Source: Lateolabrax maculatus (taxonomy: Eukaryota; Chordata; Actinopteri; Acropomatiformes; Lateolabracidae). Taken from it: a stretch of 64,000 nucleotides of DNA. Position 1 is the first letter of the stretch, and each line of letters begins with the position of its first letter. The translations under genes and the position numbers were made by a program. The notes beneath the pieces were generated by a model that saw only the letters and a program-made list of their open reading frames with translations, was not told the DNA's origin and did not search any database. The DNA is taken from the NCBI GenBank assembly GCA_031216445.1, contig CM062201.1, positions 4,333,501 through 4,397,500 of the forward strand. Direction: 5' to 3'. This document shows, one piece after another, positions 47,130-59,100 of the stretch.

Positions 47130-48045
47130 TCTGCTAAATTCTTCAGAATGACAACATTTAAATTTCTTTACCACAGAAATACTCGTGAGGGCTGGTGAAT
47201 TGTTTTCAATGGTCTTCTGTCTCATCTTATCTTTTAACTTGGAATACCAGCTGTGCTTGCGGCAACATGATTTGATCCAAAGCTATTATCTATCTAAATC
47301 TATTTAGAATGTTTAGAGGAGATTTTCCAGATGAGACCAGTTTGGTAAGAAAAAAAGACTAATAATAGAATCATTGAACGTTTTGTGGAGCATCACCTTG
47401 CGCATGTTAGTTAGAGTCACAGAAGGCCAGAATACGTGATCTGTGTGAAAATGAGTCAGCTTCATGTCATGTGCAGCCTCACATGAATCACATTCAATCT
47501 CTCACATGCTTGGATAGTGTAGTGAAGGAGTTAAAGTGTGAATGACAGACATGCAATGAATGTTGTGTGCTGGGCCTCAGTCCTTCCAAGAAGGCTGCTG
47601 CCTGGCACATTTCCACTTTGTTTCCACTTTGCAAACCTGACACCTTCCTCTGAACACACAGATGTTAACAAACTGTACTTCACATCTGAGAAGCCTTACT
47701 CTCAGTTAGATAATCTAAGTTAAATCCCCAAAAATCTGATGTTGGAATCAGATTCATGCATTTGACAAATCAATCATGTAGCTAAATCTGCTCTAATCAA
47801 TGTCTTTGTATTAATAGTGGATCAACTTACTGTGAAATGTGACTGAAATGTGAAAGGTGTTCCTGCAGGAACCCACAGATAATTACCAACTCACTCTGCA
47901 GTTCCTTTCAGCTCTACGGAGCATTTTAGGGTCTTTCACCTCATTGTTTTTGGTTTTACAGCCAGAACTTTAATGGTTTGCTTCACTGTCACTGCTCTCA
48001 TCAGCCACATTTCCAGCCACATTAAGCAGCTGTATGCAACCTTCT
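47130..48045. other. no gene recognised
   Basis: About 0.9 kb, AT-rich, no element identified. Confidence 0.55.
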
Positions 48046-48049
48046 CAGC

Positions 48050-48280
48050 ACCAAACAGCAGACGGATAAAGTTAGCAACTAGCTGGTGAACATAGTGGAC
48101 ATTTAGCAGCTAAAGAGCCAGACATTTTCCTCGGGAGTATGTGGAGACCAAAAACAGAGCTAAAAGGAGAGTGGATATTGGACTTACATTTGTCAGGTGG
48201 ACACAAACACGACTTTAAATGAATAATAATGTTGCTACAGTTTGCAGTCTGCTAGCACATTTACCATATCAACTTTATAT
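48050..48280 (+). repeat. interspersed repeat, copy 2 (GTGGAGACCAAAAACAGAGC family)
   Basis: Second copy of the element at 36945-37205. Confidence 0.7.
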
Positions 48281-48284
48281 GTCA

Positions 48285-50030
48285 ATGTTGTGTTTACAAC
48301 TTTAATAAATTATTATTCACAAAAAAAAAAAGTTTTGTAAAGTTTTGTAACTCATAAAACACAATCCACAAATTAATGCAGCGTGATTTGTATCTGTAAA
48401 TCAGTATTTGTGGATTTTGTGTGACAAACAGTCTCAAAAGGATCCACACGGGTAGGTTGAGAATTTGAGAAAATTCTATGTTGATGTACAAATGATGATA
48501 TACGAGTGTTAAATTGGAGGTGCAGATACATTTATATGGATACAAATCACATTTATTTGTGAACTGTCAATCTTCTCATCTAACTCTCAGCAAGACAGCA
48601 AATAAGTGTTTGTCAAATGGAACATTGCCTTATATTTTTGGTAAAACATTTTTGTCTATTTTACCTTGTTGTTGTGTCTAGAACTTGTTAGCAAACCAAA
48701 ATCTTGATAAATGTTTGAGGGACAAGGTTGTAGCAGATTGAGGGCCAGAAGTTACAAGTAATCATTGTTTCAAAAGATTGTTTCTACTCAAGCGCAGATC
48801 AGTACACTTCAGCAAAATGGAGCCAAAAGTGAAAGTATGTCCAATCAATAGCCCTTTTAACAAAGAGATCGCTAAATAACAGCATAAGGAACGTTACGCA
48901 GAGTTTGCTTTGCCCCACCCATTCCGTGTTTGTAAGTTTTAGACAAAAGGCGAAGCAGAAAATAACGGTGCAACATTCCTTCCTTAAACAGGCTGTGTAA
49001 AGAAGCTACTGACAGGTGCAGGTTGGGTACAACTCTGCAGTGCTCTGTGACCATGTGGCGCTGACTGGGAATAAGAGGCCATGGATTATATGGCCGCAGG
49101 TCGGGGTACATGTAAGAGGATTGGTTGTGTGTCCAATAGTCTGTGGGGAAAACAGACAGAAGAACAATCACCCAGCTGTAAGCTTGGAGTCAACAACAGT
49201 TTATGATAATCTGCCTCCATCACTTTCTCCATCGCCCTCTTTTTTTTCCCTCTGCGGTACCATCCACTCAAATTCCACCAAATGGATCTTATCACTTAAT
49301 TCCCAGAAATCATTCCCTGTGTATTTACGTGCCATCTTTCTTTGCTCTCTAACCCTCTGTAGTTGTTATTCATCTGCCTCCATTATCACCCCTTTCTCTC
49401 TCTTTGCACCCCCTCTTCCTCATCCTCTTTTTAACCCTTGTATCCTCTCACCCCTCTTCTCTTATGTACCCAGCAGACACTATGAAAGAGCTTTACTCTA
49501 ATCATTACTCTAATCACTCTTTCCCCTCTGAGTACCCCATTTCTCTTCTGTATAATGAGGGAAATTGTAGGTCATCAGGCAGAACCCTCCATGAGCTGGA
49601 CCGATAAAAACAAGCATTCACATACAGAGCACCCCCCAGCTAAATCCATAACAGAAAACCCTACTACTGATGTTTTTAAATGGAGGAATGGCATCGTTTG
49701 CCTGGTTTAATTGTAATAATGGTGATATCTTGATGGATAGAGATATTGTCCTGTTAGCCATGTTCTCATGCACATTTCAAGGAGAATTTAAAAAGGAAAT
49801 CCAAAATGAATGTAGCTTGCTTTGATCAACTGCACCGTAGTAAATAGTAGGAAGATGTCATTAAAAACACGGACAAAACCTGGTGTTTGACTGTTGGAAA
49901 TATAACAATTTTAACGGACGTAATCACTTCAATGATACCATTAACTATGAAGTATTAGTAATAGTAGATGGAACTAGCTAATTCTACCAACAATAAAACA
50001 CCTTAAATGATTTGACGTTACACTAAACTG
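48285..50030. other. no gene recognised
   Basis: Chance frames, including a 161-codon one at 49016-49501 in pyrimidine-rich sequence. No exon signals or family resemblance. Confidence 0.55.
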
Positions 50031-50034
50031 TATG

Positions 50035-50240
50035 CTTAAAGGAATCATTTGATGTTTTGAGAAAGCCACTTAGATTTAATTGGATTATGTCTCTGCGCTA
50101 ACTATGGACTTAGAGCCAGGAGTCCATTAGCTTAGCATAAAGACTGGAGGCTGGGGGAAACAACTAGCCTGTCCATAGTTAAGAAATACACATCAATTTT
50201 CTCATCCGAAAGCGCAGATAAGCGCATTTCCCAAAATGAC
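50035..50240 (+). repeat. teleost interspersed repeat, second copy of the 33826 family
   Basis: Contains CATTAGCTTAGCATAAAGAC, GGGGGAAACAACTAGCCTGT and the end GCGCATTTCCCAAAATGACG with CTATTCCTTTCA. Confidence 0.75.
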
Positions 50241-51009
50241 GGACTATTCCTTTCACGTTCAGTTCTTTTTCTCCACAGTGCGGAGCAAAAATTAGTAATA
50301 TTAGCTATTCCAATTTCAATTCATTATATTATAAATTGCGTATAAGCATTTGAAGTGACAGCCAGTAGCTGAAACTGGGCCTCATCTCTCCCACAAAGCA
50401 AAACACTTTCCAGTTCGAAGCGGATGTGTAGATGGCTGTGTTTCAAAAGCTGCAGATCTTTTGAATCAGCTCTTCTCTGCATCTGGACCCAGCCCCACTT
50501 TTACCTGGCCTCTTTTATTTCACCACTCACATGGGCTACCACAAACACACACACACAAGCAGACATATACAGTAGGCTACCCACCCACCCCCCACCCCCA
50601 TGTTATGCATGAGCAGACAGATTCCTTGCACGTGTTCTCTCACATTGTCAAAGCTTCTCTTTCATTTCAAGTGTATACAAAGAAATTGGAATTCTTGTAA
50701 AATCTTTCTCCACATGGGACCCATGCCTTTTTCCTTTTCTTTCTTTTTCCTCTCTAATCCGCTCCTCGTTGACCCCCTTTGCCCCCCCGTGTTAATGTCC
50801 TCCCTTTCACTCTCAGCTTTTGTCTCCCCCTCCATTTCCCCACTTCCTGATTTCCATCAGTGCGTTGTCTCCTACCAGCAGTCCTGCTGAAGCAGTGGCA
50901 TCACACATGATGCCCTCTCTTTTTCCGGGCAGTGCACACATCATGACACCTTGTGCCCCCCCCACCCCGTCTCCTTAATCAGCACTTAGCCTGTCTGTTG
51001 ATCTCCGGC

Positions 51010-51265
51010 CATGACATTTATACCAAAGACGCAAATGGTCCCCAGAGGATGAACCCTAATGACTTTTTGTATCCAATACTTTGGTTTATGACCGGATACC
51101 TGCAGCTGGCATTCCCATCCACCATCTGCTGCACTTTGTGTTTAGTGCTAGAAAGTAATGGCTTTAAGTAAAGGCTGATGCTGATTTTAGCATTTAGCTC
51201 AAAGCTCCGCTGTGCATAAGTACATCCTCACAGAGCTGTTAGCTTGGCTGCACGCTCTTAGTCTT
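51010..51265 (+). repeat. teleost interspersed repeat, second copy of the 18135 family
   Basis: GGTCCCCAGAGGATGAACCC, then AATGACTTT, ATTTTAGCATTTAGCTCAAA, CTCCGCTGTGCATAAGTACA and CTCACAGAGCTGTTAGC in the family order. Confidence 0.75.
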
Positions 51266-51269
51266 GTTA

Positions 51270-54200
51270 AATTAGTCATCTTGGAAGCTTGTTCTACTAA
51301 TGCACTTACTCACTGTGAAGTCTTTCCAGAATAAGAGCAGCGACCTGAAGTACAGAAATAATATAAGCTACAAAAATATGTCACTGATTTATGGCTTATT
51401 CTCACCCTCCCCGCAATTTCCAGTGGTGCACGTTGCCACCCCGCCTTCCCTTAGATGCCTTCATTTTTGTTGCCTTTTTGCCATTTTCCACCACTTTCAC
51501 GCAGCAGATACATGGTCGGAAAATGAGCCGCGGCGTCTGCTCGCTCCCAGGCCATTTTATTAACCAGTCTCATCTTAGGCGTCTGCTTCTCACATGAGAG
51601 TTCTCGCATGAACAACCACGAGAATTCACCCTTTTTCTGCTCCTTTTTGATCCGGCGGCCACAGGCAGGGCTGTGTGGGGAAACCACGCTAATGGGGTAC
51701 ATACTTGTCCCTCCACCAGTGAATTCCACACAAAAACCAGAACGCATTTGCACGGTTAATGAGCCAAATCTGAACAACCAGTTTCTGTTTTTATTGTCAT
51801 GAGAGACATGTTGTGTTTCCCATATTTTCTTTTTTCCGGGCTGCAGATTTTTAAGAAGACAACTGCTGACTTCTCAGGGCTAACATTAGCATGTTAGTAG
51901 ATTCTGCTAAGTGGATGGCCTGTGTATGTATTAATAACTGTATCACTGTGTCACAGTGTCAGTCAGGCTGCATGTTCAGTCAGGTCAAAGAATGTAAACC
52001 CTGTATCAACCTAAACCATGTTCACCAGCTGCAGTTACAGCTGGTACTCTTCTCTGATAGCCTGATCTTAAAAAACCCACTGCCTCTCTATAATTCATCG
52101 ACACATGCGTTCACACACGCATGTAGACACCCATGCATGTTTGCAGGCGCACATCCACATCTCACCCACACAAAGGACCAGGCTAAGAACAAAACAGTTA
52201 CTGTTTACATATTTCATGAGTCAGGTATGCAGGTCTGAGCCTTAATGAAGAAATGAAAGCTGCATTATGGGCGGGCGGGGGGGGATACGTGAGCTTAAGT
52301 AAGACGCTACTGTGACACACGTCAGCACATGCACTCACAAACACCAATACGTGCCTTCTGTTGTTACCTCTGTCTTCCTCTCTCTCTCACACATGCACAC
52401 ATGCAAATATAGACATAAATGGTTACTGTATGTCCCCCCACACACACAAACACATACATGCACACACATGCAGGGACGAACACACACAGCTGCAGTTTGT
52501 GGTCTCACAGTGAGAAGTTGAAAAGGCTCATGGGATCTCACCTCGTCAAATGTAAAAGCTTCCGAAGTCTGGCACTCAACTAGGCTATTATCCTCACATG
52601 CAAGGACCCCCCTGTCTCACACCATTAGACACACACACACACACTCACACACACACACTCACACTTGTACACCCTCGTAGCCAGCAGCATTAGGGCAGAA
52701 AGGGAAAGAGAGGGGACTTTTAATGGCGCAACACCTTTTACGGACAGGACAGTGTCGATCAGAGAGAAAACGGATGGAGACGAGGGGAACACCATCATCA
52801 TTATCTTCCACCTCTTACACATAAGAGGCGGCGGTGCATTCGAGTGCTCAAGCACAAGGCCTCAGAGGGTGGAACATGTCAGCCGTGATAAGAGCTGTCT
52901 GAATTTGTTGATTCATTTGCAGAGGAACACTCTGTCCTCTTTTCTCGCCGCTCCCGATTTCAACCCCATTTTACTTTCAACTTTGCATCGGTTTTACGTA
53001 ACTCTCAAAACAAACGATAGAAATGTGTCTCCTGAATAAATGAATGCCTTTCATGGCATTGTTAAAGTACACAAGCCACATTTCGAAGTGTCTCCCCAGA
53101 CCCAAATAAATCAAACCAGAAGCATTCACTCATGCTCGAGCCTTTACACCTTAATAATGCACTCTTTTAGCCCCCCTGCACACACGCAAGCAGAAACTTT
53201 CATCCCCGTCTTGCAAAATTCCTTGGCTCATTCTGGCGACCTAGTTTACAGCCCTGCCTCTGAGCCACAGAGAGTTGGTTGCTTTTGAAGATGCATTGAG
53301 CAGCACAGCATGACAAGCCCATTATAGAGCCGGAGGAGGAGAAATCGCTCAATTACCAACTGGCACCTCTAGAGGGAAAAGCAATGTGCACTATTCACTT
53401 AACCATATCAGGTTTTATGACTCCATAAAAAATATTCTCAAGTGTTAGGCAGCACATAATAATCTATTGTCTCTCCATTGATAATATACTGTACAGTGCA
53501 AGCTATATTGATATTTATTGCTCAAGCAGTTCAGTTCAGCAGTTTTGTTTACACAAATGACCATGTGACAGTGTGGAAGCTGTAGTGGATCTACCACATG
53601 CTCCAGTCTCAGATGCTTCTTGTGCCAGTGCCAGGCAAGATGAGCACACTTTATCAGTGATCATGTGTTGCTGTGCACAAAAACACACTTACACACTCAC
53701 TACGTTTACATTCACGCTAATATTCCACTATTATTCCGAATATTACAATTAATTCATATTAGGCCTTATTCCTAATTAGTATTTTTTCAATTTAGACATG
53801 TGGGATTTGCTGATATTATTTGGGTTTTAGAAGCGTTCTTTGGACATGTATACAGCACTTTCAGAACGGCCTCTCGCCTGTTTACGGTCAGCACTGTGCG
53901 TTGGAAACAAACCAACCAGCCAACAGGCCTAAAAGAAAAGTCCACATTCCTGGTGGTTAGGAGAAACACACCTACTGTTAAATTCAAACATCAGCAGGTT
54001 TGGATGGCTTCGCCGTAGGACGTGAGTCATGGAGGCATTTTACGTTAGTCGGGGTATGCAGGACTGCATGTATACGGGAATATTAACAGAACATTCAGTT
54101 TAAAAAAATTCACTGATGTTGAACTTTGTCCATGCAACCAAGTTAACTGATTATGACGATTTCATTGCAATTGCAAAATAGAGCAAATTCAGCATTTTTA

Positions 54201-55230
54201 AAGGCTGCTGTGAGCAGGCCTTATCTCTCTGCATGGTTTGCACGTCTCAACTTTGGCAGTTTCTCCCATTCTTCGAGACCGATCTTCACCAGCTCAGTCA
54301 GATTGGGTGGGAAGCGTCTAAGAACAGATGTTCTCCGGTGTTGTGTCCATGCTTTCTTGTGAAAACCGGGTGTACTCGCAAGTCTGAAACACTGAACGAG
54401 GGTTTATTTGAAGACAGATTGCAACATCTCGGCAGGTAATTGTTATCCCCAGTTGTCACACACGGTCAAAAGCTCTCTTCCATCCAGAGTTTTGCAGACT
54501 TCTCTACATCTTACCAGTGCCTTTTACTACTAGCCGTGCACATTACAAACTGCCTTGGGCACTATCGCCTGTCGTAAATAACAAATGATCTACCTGTACT
54601 CTAGCACACACAAATATAAACATGAAGTGTTGTAAGTATAAACTTAAATAACAGCAAAACATATAAGAGATGTGATATCAACATAAATAATTTACATACG
54701 CCTTTTACTCAGAGACTTCTGTCCAGATATTTTACTTGAACAGCCTGACTGATGAAGTGATCCTGAGATGGTCGTCCTTCTTCAGGTCCTCCAGTCTCTC
54801 TCGACTTCTGAATCTCTGTTAGAAACACCATTAGGTTCTTGTTCCCCTCCCCGATCGAGGCACCTTCTAGACTTATTGCTGAGTTTGGCTGGACGACCAG
54901 CTGTAATTTTTGGCCTTTTTATTTGATAGTGAAGAACAGACAGGAAACGTGGTACAGAGAAGAGGGTAAGACATGCAACAGAGGTCAAACCAGCAACACT
55001 GCAACACATAATTGAGTATAGAATCAACTGCCAGAAAAGTACATTTAATCAATTTGTTCAATGAAATCTGTAACACAATAACATGCATGAAAAGTGAAGG
55101 GGTCTGAATAGTCTCCGAGGCCACTGTATAGTATAAGAATTGACGATAACAGTCAGTGTTGTCTGTTGTTTGGTCTTGTGCAGTTTACATACCATTTGCA
55201 AAGAGGCACGTCTGCAGGGCATCAACAACC
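51270..55230. other. no gene recognised
   Basis: CA-rich low-complexity sequence at 52080-52680; otherwise chance frames only. Confidence 0.55.
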
Positions 55231-55233
55231 TAA

Positions 55234-56150
55234 CAAGTCAAGTCAAGTCAATTTTATTTGTATAGCGCCAAATCATAACAAAAGTTATCTCAAGACGCTT
55301 TTCAACAGTTCCTACCATGAGCAGCACTTGGCGACAGTGGCGAGGAAAAACTCCCTTTTAACAGGTAGAAACCTGGAGCAGAACCAGGCTCTGGGTGGGC
55401 GGCCATCTGCATCGACCGAGTTGGGTTGAAAGGGGAGGAGAGAGGGGGAGAGGGGAGACAGAGCAGGAGGAGAGACAACAAATCAGACTAATAATAATAA
55501 CAACTGCAGCAGTGAGTGTGGAGCCGGAACATGGGGGCAGTAGACAGCCGGCAATCACAGATCCAGAATCTATAATCTGTCCCTCCAAAATATAATGGGG
55601 TATAAGTATAAAGTAGCATAAAATGGAAATAAAGCACAAAGAAAAAGCACAAAAATTACCGGGAAGAAGTGGAGTTAGTAACATGTATTAGTGGGATAGG
55701 AATGCGTACAGATAGAGAGGGAGAGGAGGAGAGAGAAGCTCAGTGCATCATGGGAAATCCCCCAGCAGTCTAAGCCTATATCAACATAACTAAGGGATGG
55801 TTCAGGACTCACCTGAGCCAGCCCTAACTATAAGCTTTATCAAAAAGGAACGTTTTTAGCATACTCTTAAACGAAGAGAGGGTGTCTGCCTCCCGAATTC
55901 AAACTGGGAGCTGGTTCCACAGAAGAGGAGCTTGATAACTGAAGGCTCTGGCTCCCATTCTATTTTTAGAGACTTTAGGTACCACAAGTAACCCTGCATT
56001 CTGTGAGCGTAGTGCACTAGTGGGGTAATATGGTACTATCAGCTCAGATATGATGGTGCCTGACCAATAAGAGCTTTGTAAGTGAGGAGGAGGATTTTAA
56101 ATTCTATTCTGGATTTTACAGGGAGCCAGTGCAGAGAAACTAACAGTGAC
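55234..56150 (-). mobile_element. 5'-truncated LINE relic (L2/CR1-like non-LTR retrotransposon)
   Basis: On the minus strand the left-over C-terminal end of a reverse-transcriptase ORF is readable: SLHWLPVKSRIEFKILLLTY, KALIGQAPSYLS, then after a frame break VPKVSKNRMGARAFSYQAP, LLWNQLPV, a stop, and IREADTLSSFKSMLKTFLFD. A 3' UTR of about 600 bp follows and ends ATTTGGCGCTATACAAATAA, AATTGACTTGACTTGACTT, a terminal short repeat. Frame break and internal stop show it is dead; the N-terminal bulk of the ORF is missing. Confidence 0.85.
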
Positions 56151-56159
56151 CTTTGACCT

Positions 56160-59100
56160 AATAAAGTGATAATGCTTGAGTAAAATAATAATAAGTGTGC
56201 ATGCAAATACACCCACACACTCACACAATTGCATGAAGGCACTCACAGAAGCAATCATGCAGACTGTAGATGCAACCACGCTGCACTGATGAATCTGCAA
56301 ACACACACGTACTCGGATACACTTAAACCTCTGCAAATGCGCAGCTAAATGCACGCATGCACACACATATGTGATGGACTCAAAATACACACACACACAC
56401 AAATCCCTTGTACAACAATAGTGAAATATTAATCCAGGCTCACAGGCGGACTCTTCCTCAGTAAGACGAGGGCTGAAATGGGCCGACGAGGCGAGAAACA
56501 ACACCAGACAGTAACCTACATATCAGGAGGTTTCCGGCTGGATCACTGGGTTATTTCACATTCAAATCGCTCCACTTCTTTTACCGTGTTTCACCACACT
56601 GTTAGAATTTAGTAACAGTCTTCTGGCTGCGTTGTGCAGCCTGGCATGGAAGATGAAAAGAAAGCTGTGTTAAAATAGAATGAAGATTGGTGTGACAAAC
56701 TGCCACGACAGCCCTCTAAATCACTTTATGATCCTGAAAAACAGTCATTTGGAAAAAAAAAAAAAACCTGGAAGCACACCAGCCCATGTTGCAGGAGCAC
56801 TATCCCATCACACACAGATTGAATGTGACACAACATTTACACAGTGTGCATGTGATAGGATGCTGAAGCTCAAACAGCGTTTGATTCCCCGGAACATCTT
56901 CCATTCTCTGTGTATGGTACGCCGCCATCGCTGCTTCAAACGCGCTGCCATCATCAGAGAGGTGTTTCATTTACTATCCTATGGCCTATGCGGGTATGGG
57001 GTATGGGTGCTCGATGCGTGTGTGTTTGATCTTAAGAGGGCGTACGTCATCAGCGTGCAAGAGAAAAAGGTCAGTTTGTGCGTTCTCATATGTGTGGCGT
57101 ACTGCACACTTTACTGAAACAAAAGGGATTGAGGAATGTGCTGCCGAGTTTAAGCTTTTGCAGCCTTATGGAGGCAGTTTTACGGACATCAGCCAGAGCC
57201 AAAAATGGGCGACATCGTGCATTTGGGAGGAGAAAAGGATGAAAGCAGAACTGAAAGAAATAAATGACTGTTGTTTATGGGAATGTTGTTGTTGTGTGTA
57301 TTATTTACATGGTCTGAACACCCTGAGTGTGTTTCTGTTTTCTATTTGAGCTGCCCCGGGCAATTCCTGTCTGTCTTTGTTCCAGGCTGTTTTAAAAGAG
57401 ATTTAGGCTCAATTCATTACAAATTCATTACAGAATTTGTGAAGTCGCGGTTCTCTCCCTGGGAAGTCTCAGTGGGGGAATCAGCACCTGAATCAACTTG
57501 AATGGTAAAAAAGCAAACGGGGTCTATTCTTTTTCCTCTGGGAAATGCTATACCGGGATAGCACAGATGAAGCCATCAAGTAAGCTTTTTGTCAACATGC
57601 CCACACTGCTCTGCTCCGCTCACAAAAAAATGGCTTAAATTTGATCCACACGTGCAAAGTCACTTTTTAGCACAACTTTTCACACATACTGTACATGTGG
57701 GACGTGTAGGGTGGGGTTCTAATCTGCTGCATCGTAAACTGGCAAAAACACGCTGTACTTGGCTGGTTGTTGTCCCGATTACTTTCCCACAGTTCACTTC
57801 AGTCCAAACGACAGCTGGTCATGACCGTTTTACTGTATCGCCGAGTACCAGCTGTGGCCCAACGGTCCACTCTAAGAGACAACTGCCACACGCGCACACA
57901 CACACACACACACACACACATTCTCTATGCACATGAGGCCCCCGTGACCAATCGTCATATTGACTCCGGTGGCACATGAAGAGGCGATCAAGGCACACGT
58001 GGAGAACATCACTATACAGATTTCTCAAAAACAGGTCTGCGTCTGCTGGAGGCCAGCCGGATCTGACCAGCCCCAACATTTTAAATGGAGTTTTTAGGAC
58101 TTTTGTAGGACTCAGAGCTCAAACACACTGTAACTTCAGAAAATACATGCAAACAAACAAAACACAAGCAAATATTAAGAAAGACATCTTCAACAATTTG
58201 ACAACACATGCAATTTTAGTGTGTTGAGCCACCGTACTTTTACACTATTTCTGGTGATGAACTAATATGTACATTAGTTCCGAATGCTAAATAACGAATC
58301 CTGTTCACATGACAGGTTTGATTAGATGTTACTCTCCAATCATCTCTTGAAATCAAACTGATATTAGGATCCTCTTCACTTTTGTTCCTGTTGTTTCAAC
58401 ACCTGCTGAAGTGGTAAACGGCTGTGTTTCACATATCGGTCCAACACCGGCCCAGTCGTGATCGTGATGACCTCACAACTGCATATGTCAGACCGTGCAC
58501 TCAGAAATCTCTCACAGTGCAGAGACGTGTGTCTATTTCGATGCTGGAAATATGGAAAAAAGGGCCAAAACTCCCGCTCTCTTATCAAACACACTTACCT
58601 GTTGAAAAAAACGTGTGCTTGACTCATGTGCACATGGGGAAGAAAATATGAAGAAAAACTGGAGGTAAATACGGGAGGTGGAATGGAAAGAGGAAGATGA
58701 TCATGAACGAAATGAGGCTGATGTTGTGACAGGTACAGGGAGGAATGTGCTGGTTCATTGTCTGACTCAACAACAAAATCAGTTTGGGTGCTTTGACTGG
58801 GCCTGCGTGAGTGAGTTTTGGAAGTCATGACTAGGTGTTTGTTCCTGGTAGAAGAAGTCACACAAAACGGAAGAGGAATCATCATTTCACGGTGAACAAA
58901 ACGCTGCCTGTGGAAACCTGCCAAATGAACAGGGAAGTTTTGATCAGTCAGTCAACAGTGAGCCAGTATCATAGTGCTTTTTTAAGCAGCAGTATTGGAG
59001 AGCTAATAGTTAATGGGTCATAGGTTTACAGGTCGTATGTTCATCTGTAAAGATCCCCGGCCACTGTCCAGTCCGTCCTATCAGCTCTATCGATGTGTCC

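Noticed and set aside
49016..49501. 161-codon + strand frame
   Set aside because: Pyrimidine-rich, so stops are rare; composition is Ser/Leu/Pro-biased and there is no family resemblance or splice context.
56680..57117. 145-codon + strand frame with many Cys and hydrophobic runs
   Set aside because: No domain recognised, no Kozak-supported start, no splice partners.
58595..58924. 109-codon minus-strand frame with a Ser/Thr/His-rich middle
   Set aside because: It starts at TTG, lacks recognisable domain or splice signals, and one frame of this length is expected by chance in 32 kb.
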